From Aquila chrysaetos chrysaetos (Eukaryota; Chordata; Aves; Accipitriformes; Accipitridae), in contig NC_044016.1 of NCBI RefSeq assembly GCF_900496995.4, positions 21,990,932 to 22,054,931 on the forward strand: 64,000 nt of DNA, in the 5' to 3' direction. Below are positions 11,476 through 23,757 of this stretch, piece after piece. The notes beneath the pieces were generated by a model. That model searched no databases, was not told the DNA's origin, and was given only the letters and a program-made list of their open reading frames with translations. The stretch's first letter is position 1; the number at the start of each line of letters is the position of its first letter. The translations under genes were made by a program, and so were the position numbers.

Positions 11476-13627
11476 AACACACACCAGGATTAATTCCTTC
11501 TCTCTTAGCAGAAATGTCTCACAATGCAACAAGACTTTCCATGTTTCCTCAATACCTGAGATTTAGGGCTTTGATTGCTCAACACTTGTCTGATGGGCTT
11601 GAAGGGAGAGGGAGGGAGGTCGAACCGGTGTCCTCAGAACTGATGAGTATCATCCCAAAACAGCCTTGAGCATGTCGTGAAGGTCTGCCCCGAGTCATTC
11701 CCTGTTGAACTCAACACAGTCATACAGTAAACATCCCAGTCTTCAACCCAGCAACGTCAGATGCCAAACGTCCCGATTGGCTGCTCACGTACGCTACTCA
11801 TGTATTACTAGAGAGCACTTACATCTTCATCACAGCATTAGAGTGGGATTGTATTTTTCCAGTCTGTTGTGAGTCAGTGGTGAGCAAGTGGGAACGTGTG
11901 GACTGTGTCCGGTGATGGTGTGCCATGCGTACGCATGTCTGGGGGAGTAATTAGATGCATGGCCACACTCTAACCTCAGCCTTCCTCTGTGGTTCCACAC
12001 TCAACCTGGAAGCCAGAGACCCAGGGCAGAGTCCGGCCTCACTGGCCCCAGGTCAGGGAGAGGTCTGGTTTGAGGACATCACTGGGGTGAGAGATACTCC
12101 GATGTTCACTTCAGCGCTCACTACCCAGTGCCTTACAGGCAGGGCGAATGGTGGAGAGATGATGAGAGGGGGAAGGATGCTGGCGAGGCTCTCAGTTCCC
12201 AAGGCCCAGCACCACACTCCGCAGTGCATGCCCCCAGGGTGCACCATTCTCAGCCCCAATCACCCCATCACTCCTCCCGGACCCTCAGTTCAGCGGTGTG
12301 TCGGGCAGCACGTCTCCCAGCAGGTGCAGCCCAGTGGGAACCACAGGCATGCTCAGCTGCAGGAAAGGAGGCCTCATTCCTCAGGAGTCCCATGCCGGAC
12401 AGGCAGAGATGACATCCAGAAAGATTTGCTCTTCATTTGTAAAAGACCCTTTCTCTTTCCTTCACCTTGCCATAACCCCTGTCTCTCTCTCACCACCTCT
12501 GACAGCCCTCCTACCTGTATTCTCAAGGAGGAGGCTATGATAACGGCAGAGCTGGTTAATATCACTTCTCTGATGCCCAGAAAGCCTTTGGTATGTTTGC
12601 TAAGAGCTGTCTCGGGGTAGCCGCAGCCCGGGCTCAGACAGGCTGAGACATGGGGGAGGTTTTCCGCTGCCCAGAGCTCTGATGGGAAGGACGGGGATTC
12701 TCCAGGCTGGGCAAGGTGTGAGCATCGCCATCCTGGGCCCCTGCAGCTAAACTCCAGGGGTGAGATGGGGTGCAGCTGCCAGGAAGAAGGGAGGGTGGCT
12801 ACCCAGCTTGGCAGGGGAGTCCTCCCAGATGAAGAAGGCTGTAGCTTAAGAAATGCAAAGTTTTCCCATATTTCCCTACCCGTGCATTTTCTACCCCACC
12901 TCACTTAATGTCAGACCTTGGGGAACATGCAAGGAGCAGGACCACTGCAGGCAGCCATGGGGCAAACCCACACACTCTCTAGCAGGGTCACCATTACCCA
13001 CCAGTTCAAGCCAGTGAATGCTCTTCCCTGGGGGCCAAAACACCACTGATTTTCTGCAGGGAGGGCTGCTGCAGATGGATACTGCCTCCTCCCCAGTTCT
13101 GCCAACAGGAAGGTCAGACAACCCCAAATCTGTAAACAGCCCATCTCCATGGTGAAAAATCCCTTCATCAGCATAACGAATCCTTCCTAACAACTTATAT
13201 CGAGGATGTCTGTGCTCCCATGCTCCATATCAAAGCTAAGGCCTCTTGGCAAAGCCAGACTGGACTGGCAAAATCTGCTTGGCTATTATGGCCTGGCACA
13301 GCCAGGGACCTTTGGTTTGGGGGTTTCACGCTATTGTCTTTCAGTGGCTCTTTAACACACAAAACATAAAAGCAGAGAGCTGCTCAACCTCTGCTCTTCA
13401 CAGACGAAGCAGGAATGAGTGTTCGCAGGCTGCTTTTAGAGAAGACAAACCTAATCCAGCCCACCCCAGCCCAGCCATCAGCCCTCCCCTTCACTCATAG
13501 CCAGGGAAAGGGCTCGCTGGCCCCAGCTGTCTCTCCACCCCAGCTACCTCGCCAGATGTTGGCCATTAATAGGGACCAGCATGAAGCAGGGCCAGCCTCT
13601 GGGAGCAGCCTCCATGTGCTGTTAGTG

Positions 13628-13687
13628 GTACGTGTGTGTGAGCAAAAGTGTGCGTGTGCAAGCCAGCATGTGTGTTTGCAAGTGTGT
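13628..13687. repeat. Imperfect GT-rich microsatellite
   Basis: Broken runs of GT, mixed with GC and CA steps, recur over about 60 bp (GTGTGTGTG, GTGTGCGTGTG, TGTGTGTTTG and GTGTGTC). This looks like an old, decayed dinucleotide repeat. Confidence 0.7.
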
Positions 13688-16600
13688 CTCCAAGGGCTGC
13701 AGTTACATAGCCGCTCCTTTGGCCCGCTGCCAGAGATGAAACATCTTTCTCACACACGCACGCTCTGGGCTTTTTGCTCACCCTTGCCCCCTCGCTGTTT
13801 TGCAAAGCCCCAAACCCCGATGACTCAACAGCTGAACTATCGGGAGGCCTGGAGCTGGATGTCTCCCTCCTCCTCATCCGTGTTCACGTCCAATGCACGC
13901 TGCTTTCCCAGCACATGGAGGTGCCAGCTTCTGACACCGCTTCCGCCATCTCCATTCGGCTCACTTGCTCCTGTCAGCCCAGCTCAGCCTCAAACAGATG
14001 AAAAGGCCAGCTTTCTGATTCATCTGCCATGGGTCCTAATGAAAATGAATCCTCAGCTTTCATTTTCTGAGGATGGAGTGGGATCTGTTTACTCAGGGAG
14101 GCAATGAAGTCATTTTTTTCTCATTTATGCCATTAGCGGAAAATCATTTCAAAGGGAAAGGAGTGGGTTCAGAACTGGCCTCAGACAAAATTTGAATGAA
14201 CTCAGACCAGAACCAAAGGCAAACAAAGCTTCTGGGTGGCTTGTCCATAATACTGATAATTCCTGACCCACGTTCTCTGCCACCACAATCAGAAAAAGAC
14301 TCTCCATTATGGATAGGGCTACAGCCTATGAATTCTGGCTCCTTGTCCCCTCTCCTGGCTACCCAGCCTCACCCCTTCCCACTGCTAGGACATGATTTCA
14401 GCAGTCCTGCCTCCCAGAGGCCTGCTTCATCCATTAGGTCAATTTGTCTCCTAGAGCTGGAAGGGGAGCCCTGGAGTCCTGCTCCGGTCGTTTGGCATCA
14501 GTGTTTGGAAGAGTTCTTGTTCCACCCACTGAACCCAGCTGTGGAGGTGCCTAGGGATAAAGCAAAAACTGGGGCTGACTTCATCCATACACATCGCCCC
14601 TTCAAAACATGGACACAGGATCCTCAGCTCATGCCCAGCTCAATGCCAGGTGGATCTGAGGTCAGGTACATCTCAGAAGGATGAAGGAAAAGCCTTTGAC
14701 CCAAACTGAATCTACAATAACATTGTCTCTAATGTAAGGTTTTTTCTCCTCAAAGCTTTGTCTGGTCTTAAGGTCTTCACCATTTGGCATTTACACATTG
14801 CAGCACAGCTCCCCAGCAGATGCAGCCAGAGTGCATCAGACACTGGGTGGCTGCTTAGGAAGATGAGCAGAGACTTGTTGCCTTCCTTGCTGCAGGACCC
14901 ACGGCAACCACTGCTCCCACTGTTCAGTTGTGAAGAGCAGCACCTGGGAGGTGGCTGGTAGAGCCCAGTGGTTGATAGCTTCAGCATTTCCACCACTTTC
15001 TTGGCCACAGTGGGTCAGTGGTCCTAGGGGTGGCCTCAGCTCCCACACGGGCCTCTGCATGCAGCAAAAAAACCAGCAGAGAGCACAGAGCCATGAACAA
15101 TGTATTTATGAAAACCTATGTTGCTAAGCAGACATGCAGCTGGGATTCACACCAGTTGAAGACTCCTTCATTCCCCCTTGGCCCTGTTCCCAGATACGAT
15201 GAGTTGTACTCAAGGAGCTGAAGGGTCCTGCTGCCAGATCTGCATCCAACAGAATAGGCGTGGGGGCAATCCATGGTCGTGTAACCCCCCAGGACTGGAA
15301 ATGTCATCATTGACTTCACTGGGTGCATTTCACTGCTCTCCAGAACCCTGTAGAGCGACTCACTGACATCATTCCTATGGCCGGGCTTGGCAGAGGCGAT
15401 GGGGATGAGGCCCGCAACAGCCAGCAGGCCAGGGATGGTCTGCATAGTTTCTATATGTTAGTTCTTTCTCAGGACTCTATGTTTGCTGCTCAAAAGCCTC
15501 AAGTGCCCTCTTTAGCTCACCAGTGCAACAACCATGACTGCTGCTACATATGCAATTTCAACAGATCCGCAGCGAGACACTCTGGATAATGGGGCAACTG
15601 ACTGGAAATCCTTTAGCTGCTTCTGCTATAGGCAAAGGTAAATGAAATGAGTCATCCACACAGAGCCCTTCCTTTTTGTTCAGCTGGCTATGAAATATAA
15701 GATTTTCACCGCTGCGGGAACACTTTCAACAAGTCACAGCAGGATTTTGGACTGTAGATACATCTGTGCTTCCCCAAAGGTACCTGGACAGTGGACAAGC
15801 AGGATGTACAGGCACATACCAATGGATGGGCAGAGGAGAAGGGGAGAGGAGGAGAGATAGCTGGAGAAGCACAATAGCTAAGCACTGCTCCAAAAATGAT
15901 CAGCAGAGAAAGAGTAATGGTTGCCATCATTAATTAACATCATTACATCCCCACAGTTGAGGCCCACAGCACCCATAAAGCGGACTGGGGGGTCACACGA
16001 AGCTTCCTCCCAGTAACATTTCTTTCCAAAAGGAATTTAGAAGAGCACAGATTTGACTTTATCTAGAGCAAAATGCACACACCAAACAACAGTGTTGACC
16101 ACACATATCCAATCAGAGTGGCTCTGCATCTCAGCATTCAAAGACAGAGAAAAATAAAGGCTATAAGTAACATAACAAAAAGGATAAACATAATTTGTCC
16201 TAATGAGCAAGAGAACTAGCTCCTCAAATAGACTAACAAATTAATGTATGTGCACACTATCACAGAGCAAGATGTGTTTGAAATGAGATTTCACTACAGT
16301 TTGGAAACTGAGACAGTGAAGACTTCCACACATAGTCTTGGCCAGGATACTATGAACAGGGCTTTACTTTCTCATGAAAAATACCACTGGACTCCTCATT
16401 GATGAAGAGGAAGATCATGGGTCTGTTATCTCAGCCGGAAGATAGCACTTCCTACAGTCTAGTTTCTCCTGGCACTAGGATGTGGCATTGGATTCAGCGA
16501 GGGAAAGTGCCAAATCTTGAATCATCAGGACTTCCTGTTCACTCCGCTATGACTCAGACGATATCTTTCTAACATCTAGCCGCTTCTTCTTTCCCTTTTC

Positions 16601-16746
16601 ACCATGCTGTTCATATTAGATATGGGTAGTTAGGCAGAAAATACTACACAGCCTGATTTCTGTTACCTGGTGCATCAAACTAAAGCTCCTTTCTGTTTTT
16701 TCACTTGCATACACTAGTAGGCAAAGTGCTTACTGGTAACTTTGCA

Positions 16747-16814
16747 GTGCATTTTTTTCTCTGGTGCATTTTTTCAGCTGGTGCAAAATTATTTCTGATG
16801 CAGATTCTCTTCTG
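16747..16814. repeat. 17-bp tandem repeat, four copies
   Basis: Four consecutive 17-base units start at 16747, 16764, 16781 and 16798. Each begins GTGCA or ATGCA and ends in CTG. The first two units differ only slightly; the third and fourth are more diverged. The constant period and shared unit ends make a decayed minisatellite likely. Confidence 0.75.
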
Positions 16815-19800
16815 GGAAGAAGACTGACATGTCTGCACTAGATCTTATCTGATATTTCTCAGTAAGCTTTTTTTTTTAATTGGAAAAATATCGATTTAAT
16901 GGAAATGAATCTTTCTGTGAAAACTTATCAGGGCTGACAGATCACACAGGTCAAGGCTAGGCACTCAAGAAGGATGTGGGAGACCCAGATTCATGGTCTG
17001 CATCAAATGGACCAGAGAGACTGATTCATTACCCTGCTGTGGTTCCTCTGACAGGATGATACCTGTGCTCAAATCCCCCACCTAATGAACACTGAATCCC
17101 TTACATAACATGGAACAGCTCCTCGGGAAGAGGGAGAACACCTCCACACAGAAATTTGCGGGATGGGGAAAACGTCCAGGATGCTAGAGAGTGAGATCTC
17201 AGTCCCTGCTTCAAGCCAAGCAAATATTTAAGCAGCTCTCACTTACAGCATCTTCAAAATACTTTGTGCCACATTGCCCACAGTGCTCTGGGTGGCCACT
17301 GTGCTCACTATTACTGCAGCAATCCTCGCCTGGCAGATCTGACCTGAAGCACAGTTCATGTGTCTTTTCAGTCAGGGGCATCAGTGAGGATGGCTGAGCT
17401 GCTCCCAAAGCACAGACCCAGTCATTAAAGAGCTGAAGCAAAGCACTGAAGCCCTGCAGAGACCGGCCAGGTGCCCACTACAGGGGTAGTAAATGGTGAC
17501 CACAGGAGATGTTAAAAACTGGGCAACCAGTTGATATGCAACCTCATTGCTGAGAAAACAGTGGGACCTAAATCTCCTACAAAGTTCCCGCTAGCACCCC
17601 AAAAAGCAGATGGGATTTCAGGTGCTTCAGGCTGCCTGCTGCAGGCCCTTCTCACAGGCCCTGGAGAGTCCCTGTAGGCAGCACCCAGTGGCCCCAAGCA
17701 AGTATTTTACCTTGTTGTCCCCCAAGACCCCATTGCCTAAGCAGGTCCCTAAGCTGATAAGAAGCTGGCACCTTCAGGAAAACTGAAAACCAAGACAGAC
17801 TGGAGCAAATAAAAGCCACACTGCACACCCACTCCTCTCCAGCAGAAAGCACATGGTATTGGTCCACAAGCCACATCCTGGTTGTTCAGCCCTCAGTGTC
17901 TCAGCACTCCTTATCAGGAGCACGGCCCCCACCACAAACCACACTCTGCCACCACCAGTGGACAATAACCCTGACTACCAGCCAGCCACAACAGTCCAAT
18001 GGGCCAAGAACTAAACAATAATCCCCTGGCTTTTACCAAACCTTCAGAAGGATGAACTGACAACAAAGCTCAGACCTTGTGTCCTTTTTCTCTACCAACG
18101 TACACCTGATGGTGTAAGAGGCCACCTCTGGAGCTGTACACCAGCTGTGGGTTCGTTTTGCACAGGGGGACCTCTCTCTGCTCGCTGCAGGGCCCCAGAG
18201 CCTCTGCCTGCCTGCAGCAGCCCTGCAGTTGGGCACACAGTTGCCATTCTGTGGGAAACTTGACTATGAGGAGAGCTTTGCAAGCTAATCCCAGCTGCTC
18301 ATTGGCAAAGCTTTCTGGAGGGAGGAATTTCCCATTGCTAGCTGGTTGCCATAGGCTAAGGAGGGCTGTACCTTCCCGGCGTTCCTCCTGCTCTTCCTCC
18401 CCACTCCTGGGTGCTAGCCCTCACCCAGCTGGTGAACAATCCCTCACTGCCCTGCTTCAGGGGCAGCAGCTGGGCTGCTGGACCAGCCCTCCTGACTGCA
18501 GAAAGGCTCTGTGCAAGGCAGCTACCCCTGGCTCTGCCCTCCCCAGCCAGCCCCATCCTGTTCCAAAAGCCCTGTTGGCAGAGTGCCTCCTGGCTGCTGA
18601 GAAAGCATCCCCTTGTGGGCTGTTCCTAATTGGTGGTTTCCTCCTCTTATGTCACTGCATTTTGCTTCCTAGCTCATGTTTTATAAGGCTGGTTTTTAAT
18701 AGGCCATGCAGGCTGCCAGACCTGAGTCTCCCTTCAAACGTCTACTACTGGGAGAAAACGTCCTGTCTGCAAACCAGAGGATAGCCGTGGCTTTCTGTCT
18801 GGATGCAGGCAGGGCCAGTGGTCACATCCAGAGGCCAGTAAGAGCTCTAAGCTTTGAGGATTCAGGCCTTCAACAATTTGGGTAGTGCCCAAGTATCACA
18901 GTGATGGGCACTGCAGCCCAAAGAAGACAACCTGGGGGTGGTTTCCAACATGCACTCCTGAGATCTGCTAACCCATGGCATACTGTATGTGATGGGGAGG
19001 AAAGATCTTCACAGACTGTAAACAGCCTGAATATTACCCTCCCATCATGACTATATCCTCCTTCTCCAGGGGATCACCAGCTGGGACAGGGAATAGATGA
19101 GCCTGAAAACAGCACTGCCTGAAATGCAGACAGATTTTATTGCTGTATGCCCCAACTGCTGAGGAGGGAGTGACTAGACACAGGTAATTTGCCAGGACAT
19201 GACACAGGGGGAGCCTTCTGCTTCCTTCAGTGGGCCAGGTGTAGAAGACAGAGGCTGGCAGATGCAGCATGCTCCCCTCCTGCTGCCTTGGTCATTTGTG
19301 TCTCCATCTTGCCCCTGAGAACCTGCCTGGTCTCCCCTCAGAGCCAGGACACTGCTGCCTCCAAGGCTCCTTTAGCCCTCTCTTCCCATGCAGGAACTTG
19401 CAGGGTGGTCTGGGCAGCAGAGTCAATATACTGAAGCAGAACACCCATCGCACACCAGAAGCAATTGGGCCTGGCAGCATCTTTCTCCTTGCCCTGAGAG
19501 CAAGTCCTGGCTCTAGCAGGGCTGTCACAGCAGCAGGGCTTGTGTCCATGCCGAGGTGAGCCTCCACTTGTCTGAACAGCCAAACTCCATGCCTGGGGAG
19601 AAGGCAGGGGTGGAGGCACACGGCTATGGTTGATCAAAAACACAAGCTATTGTCCAAGAGGAAGCCCAGGCTGAACTCTGCGGTGGCAGCTACAGTGCCA
19701 GTCCCTGGAGGCAGAATGCAATGAGGAGGAAGCCAAAAAACCCACACACAGGCACAGAAAAAATCTTCCTTCCGGCAGACCAGCTCCCTTGCCAGTTGCT

Positions 19801-20825
19801 CAGCTCCTCACCTCCAAATCCCCACCAGCTCCTGGGCCTGAGCAAATCCACGAGTTCTCAAACCTCACCTGACTCTTTGCTCAGATCCAAACTGGGAGCC
19901 ATCACCACTCCCCGCTCCCACCTCTCACCCTCATCACCCTCCCATTGCTGCTTGGAAAGGTTTCTCCTCTCCAAGGAGCCCACATATGGTGTGACTACTG
20001 AACCCCACACATGGCTGGCAAGTCATGAGGGGCTGTTTGTGCTCCCTCTCCAATTTGCAGCAGTGGCTAACATACCATGAATTACAAGTGTCAGATATCA
20101 CAGGCACATCTCCAGCTGGATTTTCCATTCAGACAGGAGGTATTGGTTCAACAAATGGCAGCAAGTGCCTCCCAAGTGTAAGAAAGAACGGTGACTGTCA
20201 GAGAAGGGTCAGGGCTTGATGCCCTGTGTCCATCCCTCCTCCTCACTCACTTGTGAGCTGAGGATGGGTTGCTCTGAAGTGCACTGCCTGTCACTGCCTG
20301 CCAGTGAATATTCAGGCAGTCTACCTGGCATCTCCGAGCCTTTGACCCTATTTGCATTCAAATGTCCTTGGCGATAAGGGGCAAAGGAGGGGTACAGAGG
20401 CAGGACTGTTTCTAGAGAGAATGGTGTACTCTCTGCTTTCCCATGGAGAATCAGGAGCGCTGCATCCCTTCCAAGCCACTGGCCTCATTGTGTTCTGGGA
20501 ATGAGCCTTACCACCAAGACTGGGCACCAGGTCACCGAGAAGTAGCTCTCAACTCAACCCTGTGAATGGCAGAGCAGAGTTTATTTAAGTGTGAATTATT
20601 ACTAATCGCTGTAAGCACTACAGCAGAGCATAGAGGTTTCAGTTGAAATCATGGTTTGCAGGCACAAACATACATACATAGAAGCTCATTCCTGCCACAG
20701 AGCTTATAGTCTAAAGAGGAGCAGATGCTGATGCAAAAGGTCACAGCAGGAAATAGACCAGAGGCTGTCTCAGTCCAAGTGGAGTGCCTCAGCTATCAGG
20801 TAACACATGTAGGGAGGGAAAAACT

Positions 20826-20838
20826 GGGGGGGGGGGGG
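20826..20838. repeat. G13 homopolymer
   Basis: A run of thirteen G residues within otherwise unique sequence. Confidence 0.9.
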
Positions 20839-21640
20839 AAGCAGAGTCTGTGAAGAAAGCAGGTAAAATACATGGGAGACTAGAGCAAAGAGATTCACTG
20901 GCACAAATCTCCAGCACCATGCATTCTTGCAACCAGAAGGCATCCCGATGAAAGCATACAAAATACTCACAAAGACAACTGGGTGTTGCTGTTGTCCTTG
21001 GACACACAAGGGTAAACAGATATTCAATATGATGAAGAAGCGACCAGTCCAAGCTTCATCAAAGTAAATCATTGCCTTCACAGCATCTGTAATTGGACAA
21101 AGCCATCCCTAACACACGAAGATGGAGAAGCCAAGAATTTAGCAAACCTTACAAAAAGATTGGACAATGACGTGGATGAGAAGAAAAAAAAAAAGCATAC
21201 TAATGATAGCTAACAATGCTTTTGGAAAAGATGCTAAAATTCATACTCCTGGTCCCAATCTCATCTCTAATGGGTAGGAACCAGAAAGTCATGTTAACTG
21301 TGGAACAGATTATGTTACATCTGTCTACTGCAAAGTTCTTGCACCTTCCCCTGAAGCATGTGGCAAAAGCATCAGAGAAAGCATCAGAGCATCAGAGACA
21401 GGATCCAGGAACAAATGCATTTGGGGGCTCACCCAGTTTGGCCATTCAAGGCTCCAGCATTTCCAGGGTCAAGATTACAATCTCCATACTTTCGTATACA
21501 AAGTCCTTGCAGACACCAGTGAAGTGAATCCATCTGAAGCAGCATTGCCAGTGCTTCTGATGGGTTGTGGATCTCATTATACTTTCCTGTTTTTCCTTAA
21601 AGCTCCAGATCCTGATGACAGATGATTAGGTGAGAAACAC

Positions 21641-21820
21641 ATTTTCTACATAAGACAAGTTTCTAGTCCTTTTGATTGTGGGGAAAACTGAAAATTGTGA
21701 CCCCGATGCAACATGTTTTCTACATGAGAGAAGTTTCTAGTACTCTTCACTGTTGTTTTCTACATGAGAGAAGTTTCTAGTACTCTTCACTGTCAGGAAA
21801 ACTACAAAATGTGATTTGAA
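21641..21820. repeat. 40-bp tandem duplication with a diverged upstream copy
   Basis: A 40-bp unit beginning GTTTTCTACATGAGAG occurs twice head to tail at 21715-21754 and 21755-21794, with only the last base differing. A diverged copy of the same segment starts near 21641 (TTTTCTACATAAGACAAG) and runs into a GGAAAACTGAAAA segment. That segment is also found after the last copy (GGAAAACTACAAAA near 21796). The tandem pair therefore arose by recent duplication of one of two older related segments. Confidence 0.88.
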
Positions 21821-22132
21821 GGCAATTCTAAGGCTCAGAAACCAAGAGGCAAAGAGAGAAAATGCAATATTTGTTCTTTTACAAAAGCTCATTATTTTAA
21901 AGTTGTCACAAATTTTTGTGGTCCAGCTTGAAATGTCTGAAACCTTGCGGCTTTGAATACTGAATTTAAGAAAATATGAACTGCTTTAAGCTCCCTCATA
22001 TCTCAGTTCTTGCTGGCTTCTCTCAGTCACAGGGCTTCTGCTCGGCAGCTCTTCAGAAGCCCTCCTCTGCAGGGTCTGTCTCCTCGCATGCTGCTGACTT
22101 CCTAGATTTCATCAGACATCCCATTTGAGTCA

Positions 22133-22240
22133 CTGTTTTTTCTTAAAGCTCCAGCCCTCAGACTCACTCAATTATGTGAAAACATACATCTTATAAGGGA
22201 AAGTTCCTACTCTTCATAGCTGCCAGGAAAAGCTAGCAAT
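22133..22240. repeat. Older diverged copy of the 21.6-kb repeat
   Basis: A segment starting CTGTTTTTTCTTAAAGCTCCAG and continuing through an ACATACATCTTATAAG part to a CCAGGAAAAGC part resembles 21587-21690 in the same order: TTTTTCCTTAAAGCTCCAG, then TTTTCTACATAAGACAAG, then GGGGAAAACTG. The copies lie about 546 bp apart and are clearly diverged. Alignment would be needed to set the edges. Confidence 0.55.
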
Positions 22241-23237
22241 GGAGCCTGACTGTAACCCGAAAGCCCAATATTGCAGGCCTGAGAAAAACATCAGTATATT
22301 CTTACACTATTGAGACATTTATAATTTGAGAGATTTCTGTCGTGGATCATGTATCTGAACTCCTTCTGCTAGCAATGTTGCTCTCCCCACCCCTCGTTTT
22401 GAATGAGTCTCTCTTGCCTCCAGCCTGCTGCTATGCCCTCCTAAATTTACACCGCCACTTCCTAAAAAGGCTAAAAGGCTAAAAAGGGCTCCACAGTAGT
22501 ATGGATTCTGGATGAAAAAGGAGATTGATGTTCAGTTCCTTCCCTCGAACACCAGAGCTTTGGCACAGTTCAGTCCAGCTCAGGCACTAGTAGCGTGTCC
22601 TTAGCATGGTCCTGGGCTTTGACCCAGCAAATGTCACTGTCATGCCTGCCTCCCACCCTCCAGCTGAGCTGTGTGTGCCCCTCCCTTGTCCCAAGGCACA
22701 GCATGCCCTGATGCCAGGGAGAGAAAGAAGCTCTCCTCTTCCACCTCTGCTCCATTCCTCGCTCGCCAGTCAGGTGAGTAGAGGTAACCAGGAGGTGGTA
22801 AATGTTACGACCAGTTTCCCGGTGCTGTTGTAATTTGGCTCTTGTTTTTATGGCACAGCACCCTGTTGAGGCTGGGCTTTCAGAGCTCCAAAGGCTTTCC
22901 AACTGAAGTTGGAGGGAGCTGGAACTGAGGGTTAGGGCGTTCACAATTTGCATGGGAAACAAGTTAGTGCTCAAACCCAGGCTCTGACCCAGGTTTAGCA
23001 TACAATGTGAACATAGCCACGTACTACAGTCTTGTCCTGGGGCCAACGTCTTATAGCAGCATCTTGAAGGTGAATGTATGCATCTCCTAACTTTGTGTAA
23101 CCTGCTCAGCGAGGGGTTTCCACTGTGTCCCTCAGCCCGGTATGCAGGTGTGTGAGATTTGCATCTGTGGCTCCTGCACAGAGGCAGAGCTTTCCGGGGA
23201 AGGTGTGTTTTCCAGTTCTTTCCTATGCCAGTATTGC

Positions 23238-23250
23238 CGCCACCTGGAGA
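23238..23250 (-). promoter_or_regulatory. CTCF-like core motif
   Basis: On the minus strand the 13-base core TCTCCAGGTGGCG matches the CTCF core consensus at 11 of 13 positions by eye. A single unaligned motif is weak evidence of binding. Confidence 0.2.
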
Positions 23251-23699
23251 TGAAAGGAATGAAGGGCTCCCAGCCATTTCCCTACCTTATCCCTCTGCCT
23301 TTTCTCAGCCACAAAGCACCCTCCTCTGCTTCAGCTGGAGGGAGAGCTGGCAGCCTCCCAGCTCCTGTGGTTACAACGTCCCATGCGCGCAGCCTTTTGC
23401 GAGCCCTGCTCTGAGAAGGAGGGGGCCCTTACGCTCGTGGTAAAAACACAGCTCCTGGGCACTAGGGGAGGCTTTGGCGAAAGAAAGCAACCTCCACTCA
23501 GCACACTCTCCCTCTTCTGGGAGGAGGCAACTTTCCCTGTGCTTCCCTGTCCTTGTTAGTTTAGAATTTAAGTTGCAGATCTGCACAAATGAATACAGAG
23601 TTGTGTGTTCGGCAGAGCTGTGCACATAAAGGAGAAGGAGTTTTCTGCCTGTATTTTATGGCGCTTTCTGGGTATGGAGATGGGAGGGAGCTTACACAC

Positions 23700-23757
23700 T
23701 GCACGTGCACATGCACGTTTTCATGTTGTCTGCACGTGTGTGCATGTGTATGTGCAT
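23700..23757. repeat. Alternating purine-pyrimidine tracts with two CACGTG boxes
   Basis: Two strictly alternating pyrimidine-purine tracts, 23700-23718 and 23731-23757, are separated by 12 bp. Such tracts favour Z-DNA. Each holds one CACGTG E-box (23702-23707 and 23733-23738), the type bound by MYC/USF/CLOCK-like bHLH factors. ACGTG is also the core of hypoxia-response sites. No function is shown by sequence alone. Confidence 0.5.

Larger units (their letters stand above)
3055..15650. other. Intergenic, relatively GC-rich, no gene seen
   Basis: No coding exon with homology could be identified. Open frames of 195-230 codons occur on both strands but show no domain, signal or conserved motif and overlap one another. 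They are put down to low stop frequency in GC-rich DNA. Small features recorded separately include a duplicated 15-bp segment near 3521 and 3704, a homeodomain-type palindrome at 5111, an E-box cluster at 6009-6060, C13 at 11463-11475 and a GT-rich stretch near 13628. By conserved gene order this side should face VEGFA, so regulatory DNA is plausible, but nothing in the sequence proves it. Confidence 0.6.

Noticed and set aside
11615..11640. tRNA T-loop-like GGTCGAACC
   Set aside because: No matching acceptor stem, anticodon arm or B-box context around it.
11955..12620. 221-codon open frame, plus strand
   Set aside because: No homology recognised; proline/histidine/serine-rich translation typical of non-coding GC-rich sequence.
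13415..14107. 230-codon open frame, plus strand
   Set aside because: Crosses a GT-rich repeat, has no known motif, and its other frames are also open. Treated as chance in GC-rich DNA.
15706..15930. Small minus-strand frame with a hydrophobic N-terminus resembling a signal peptide
   Set aside because: Only 74 codons, no conserved residues, and hydrophobic starts of this kind arise often by chance.
18158..18784. 208-codon open frame, plus strand
   Set aside because: No motif or supporting signals; leucine/cysteine-rich chance translation.
22570..23277. 235-codon open frame, minus strand, the longest in the window
   Set aside because: No recognisable domain, low-complexity and irregular composition, overlapping open frames on the other strand, and no splice or poly(A) context. 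Treated as chance.
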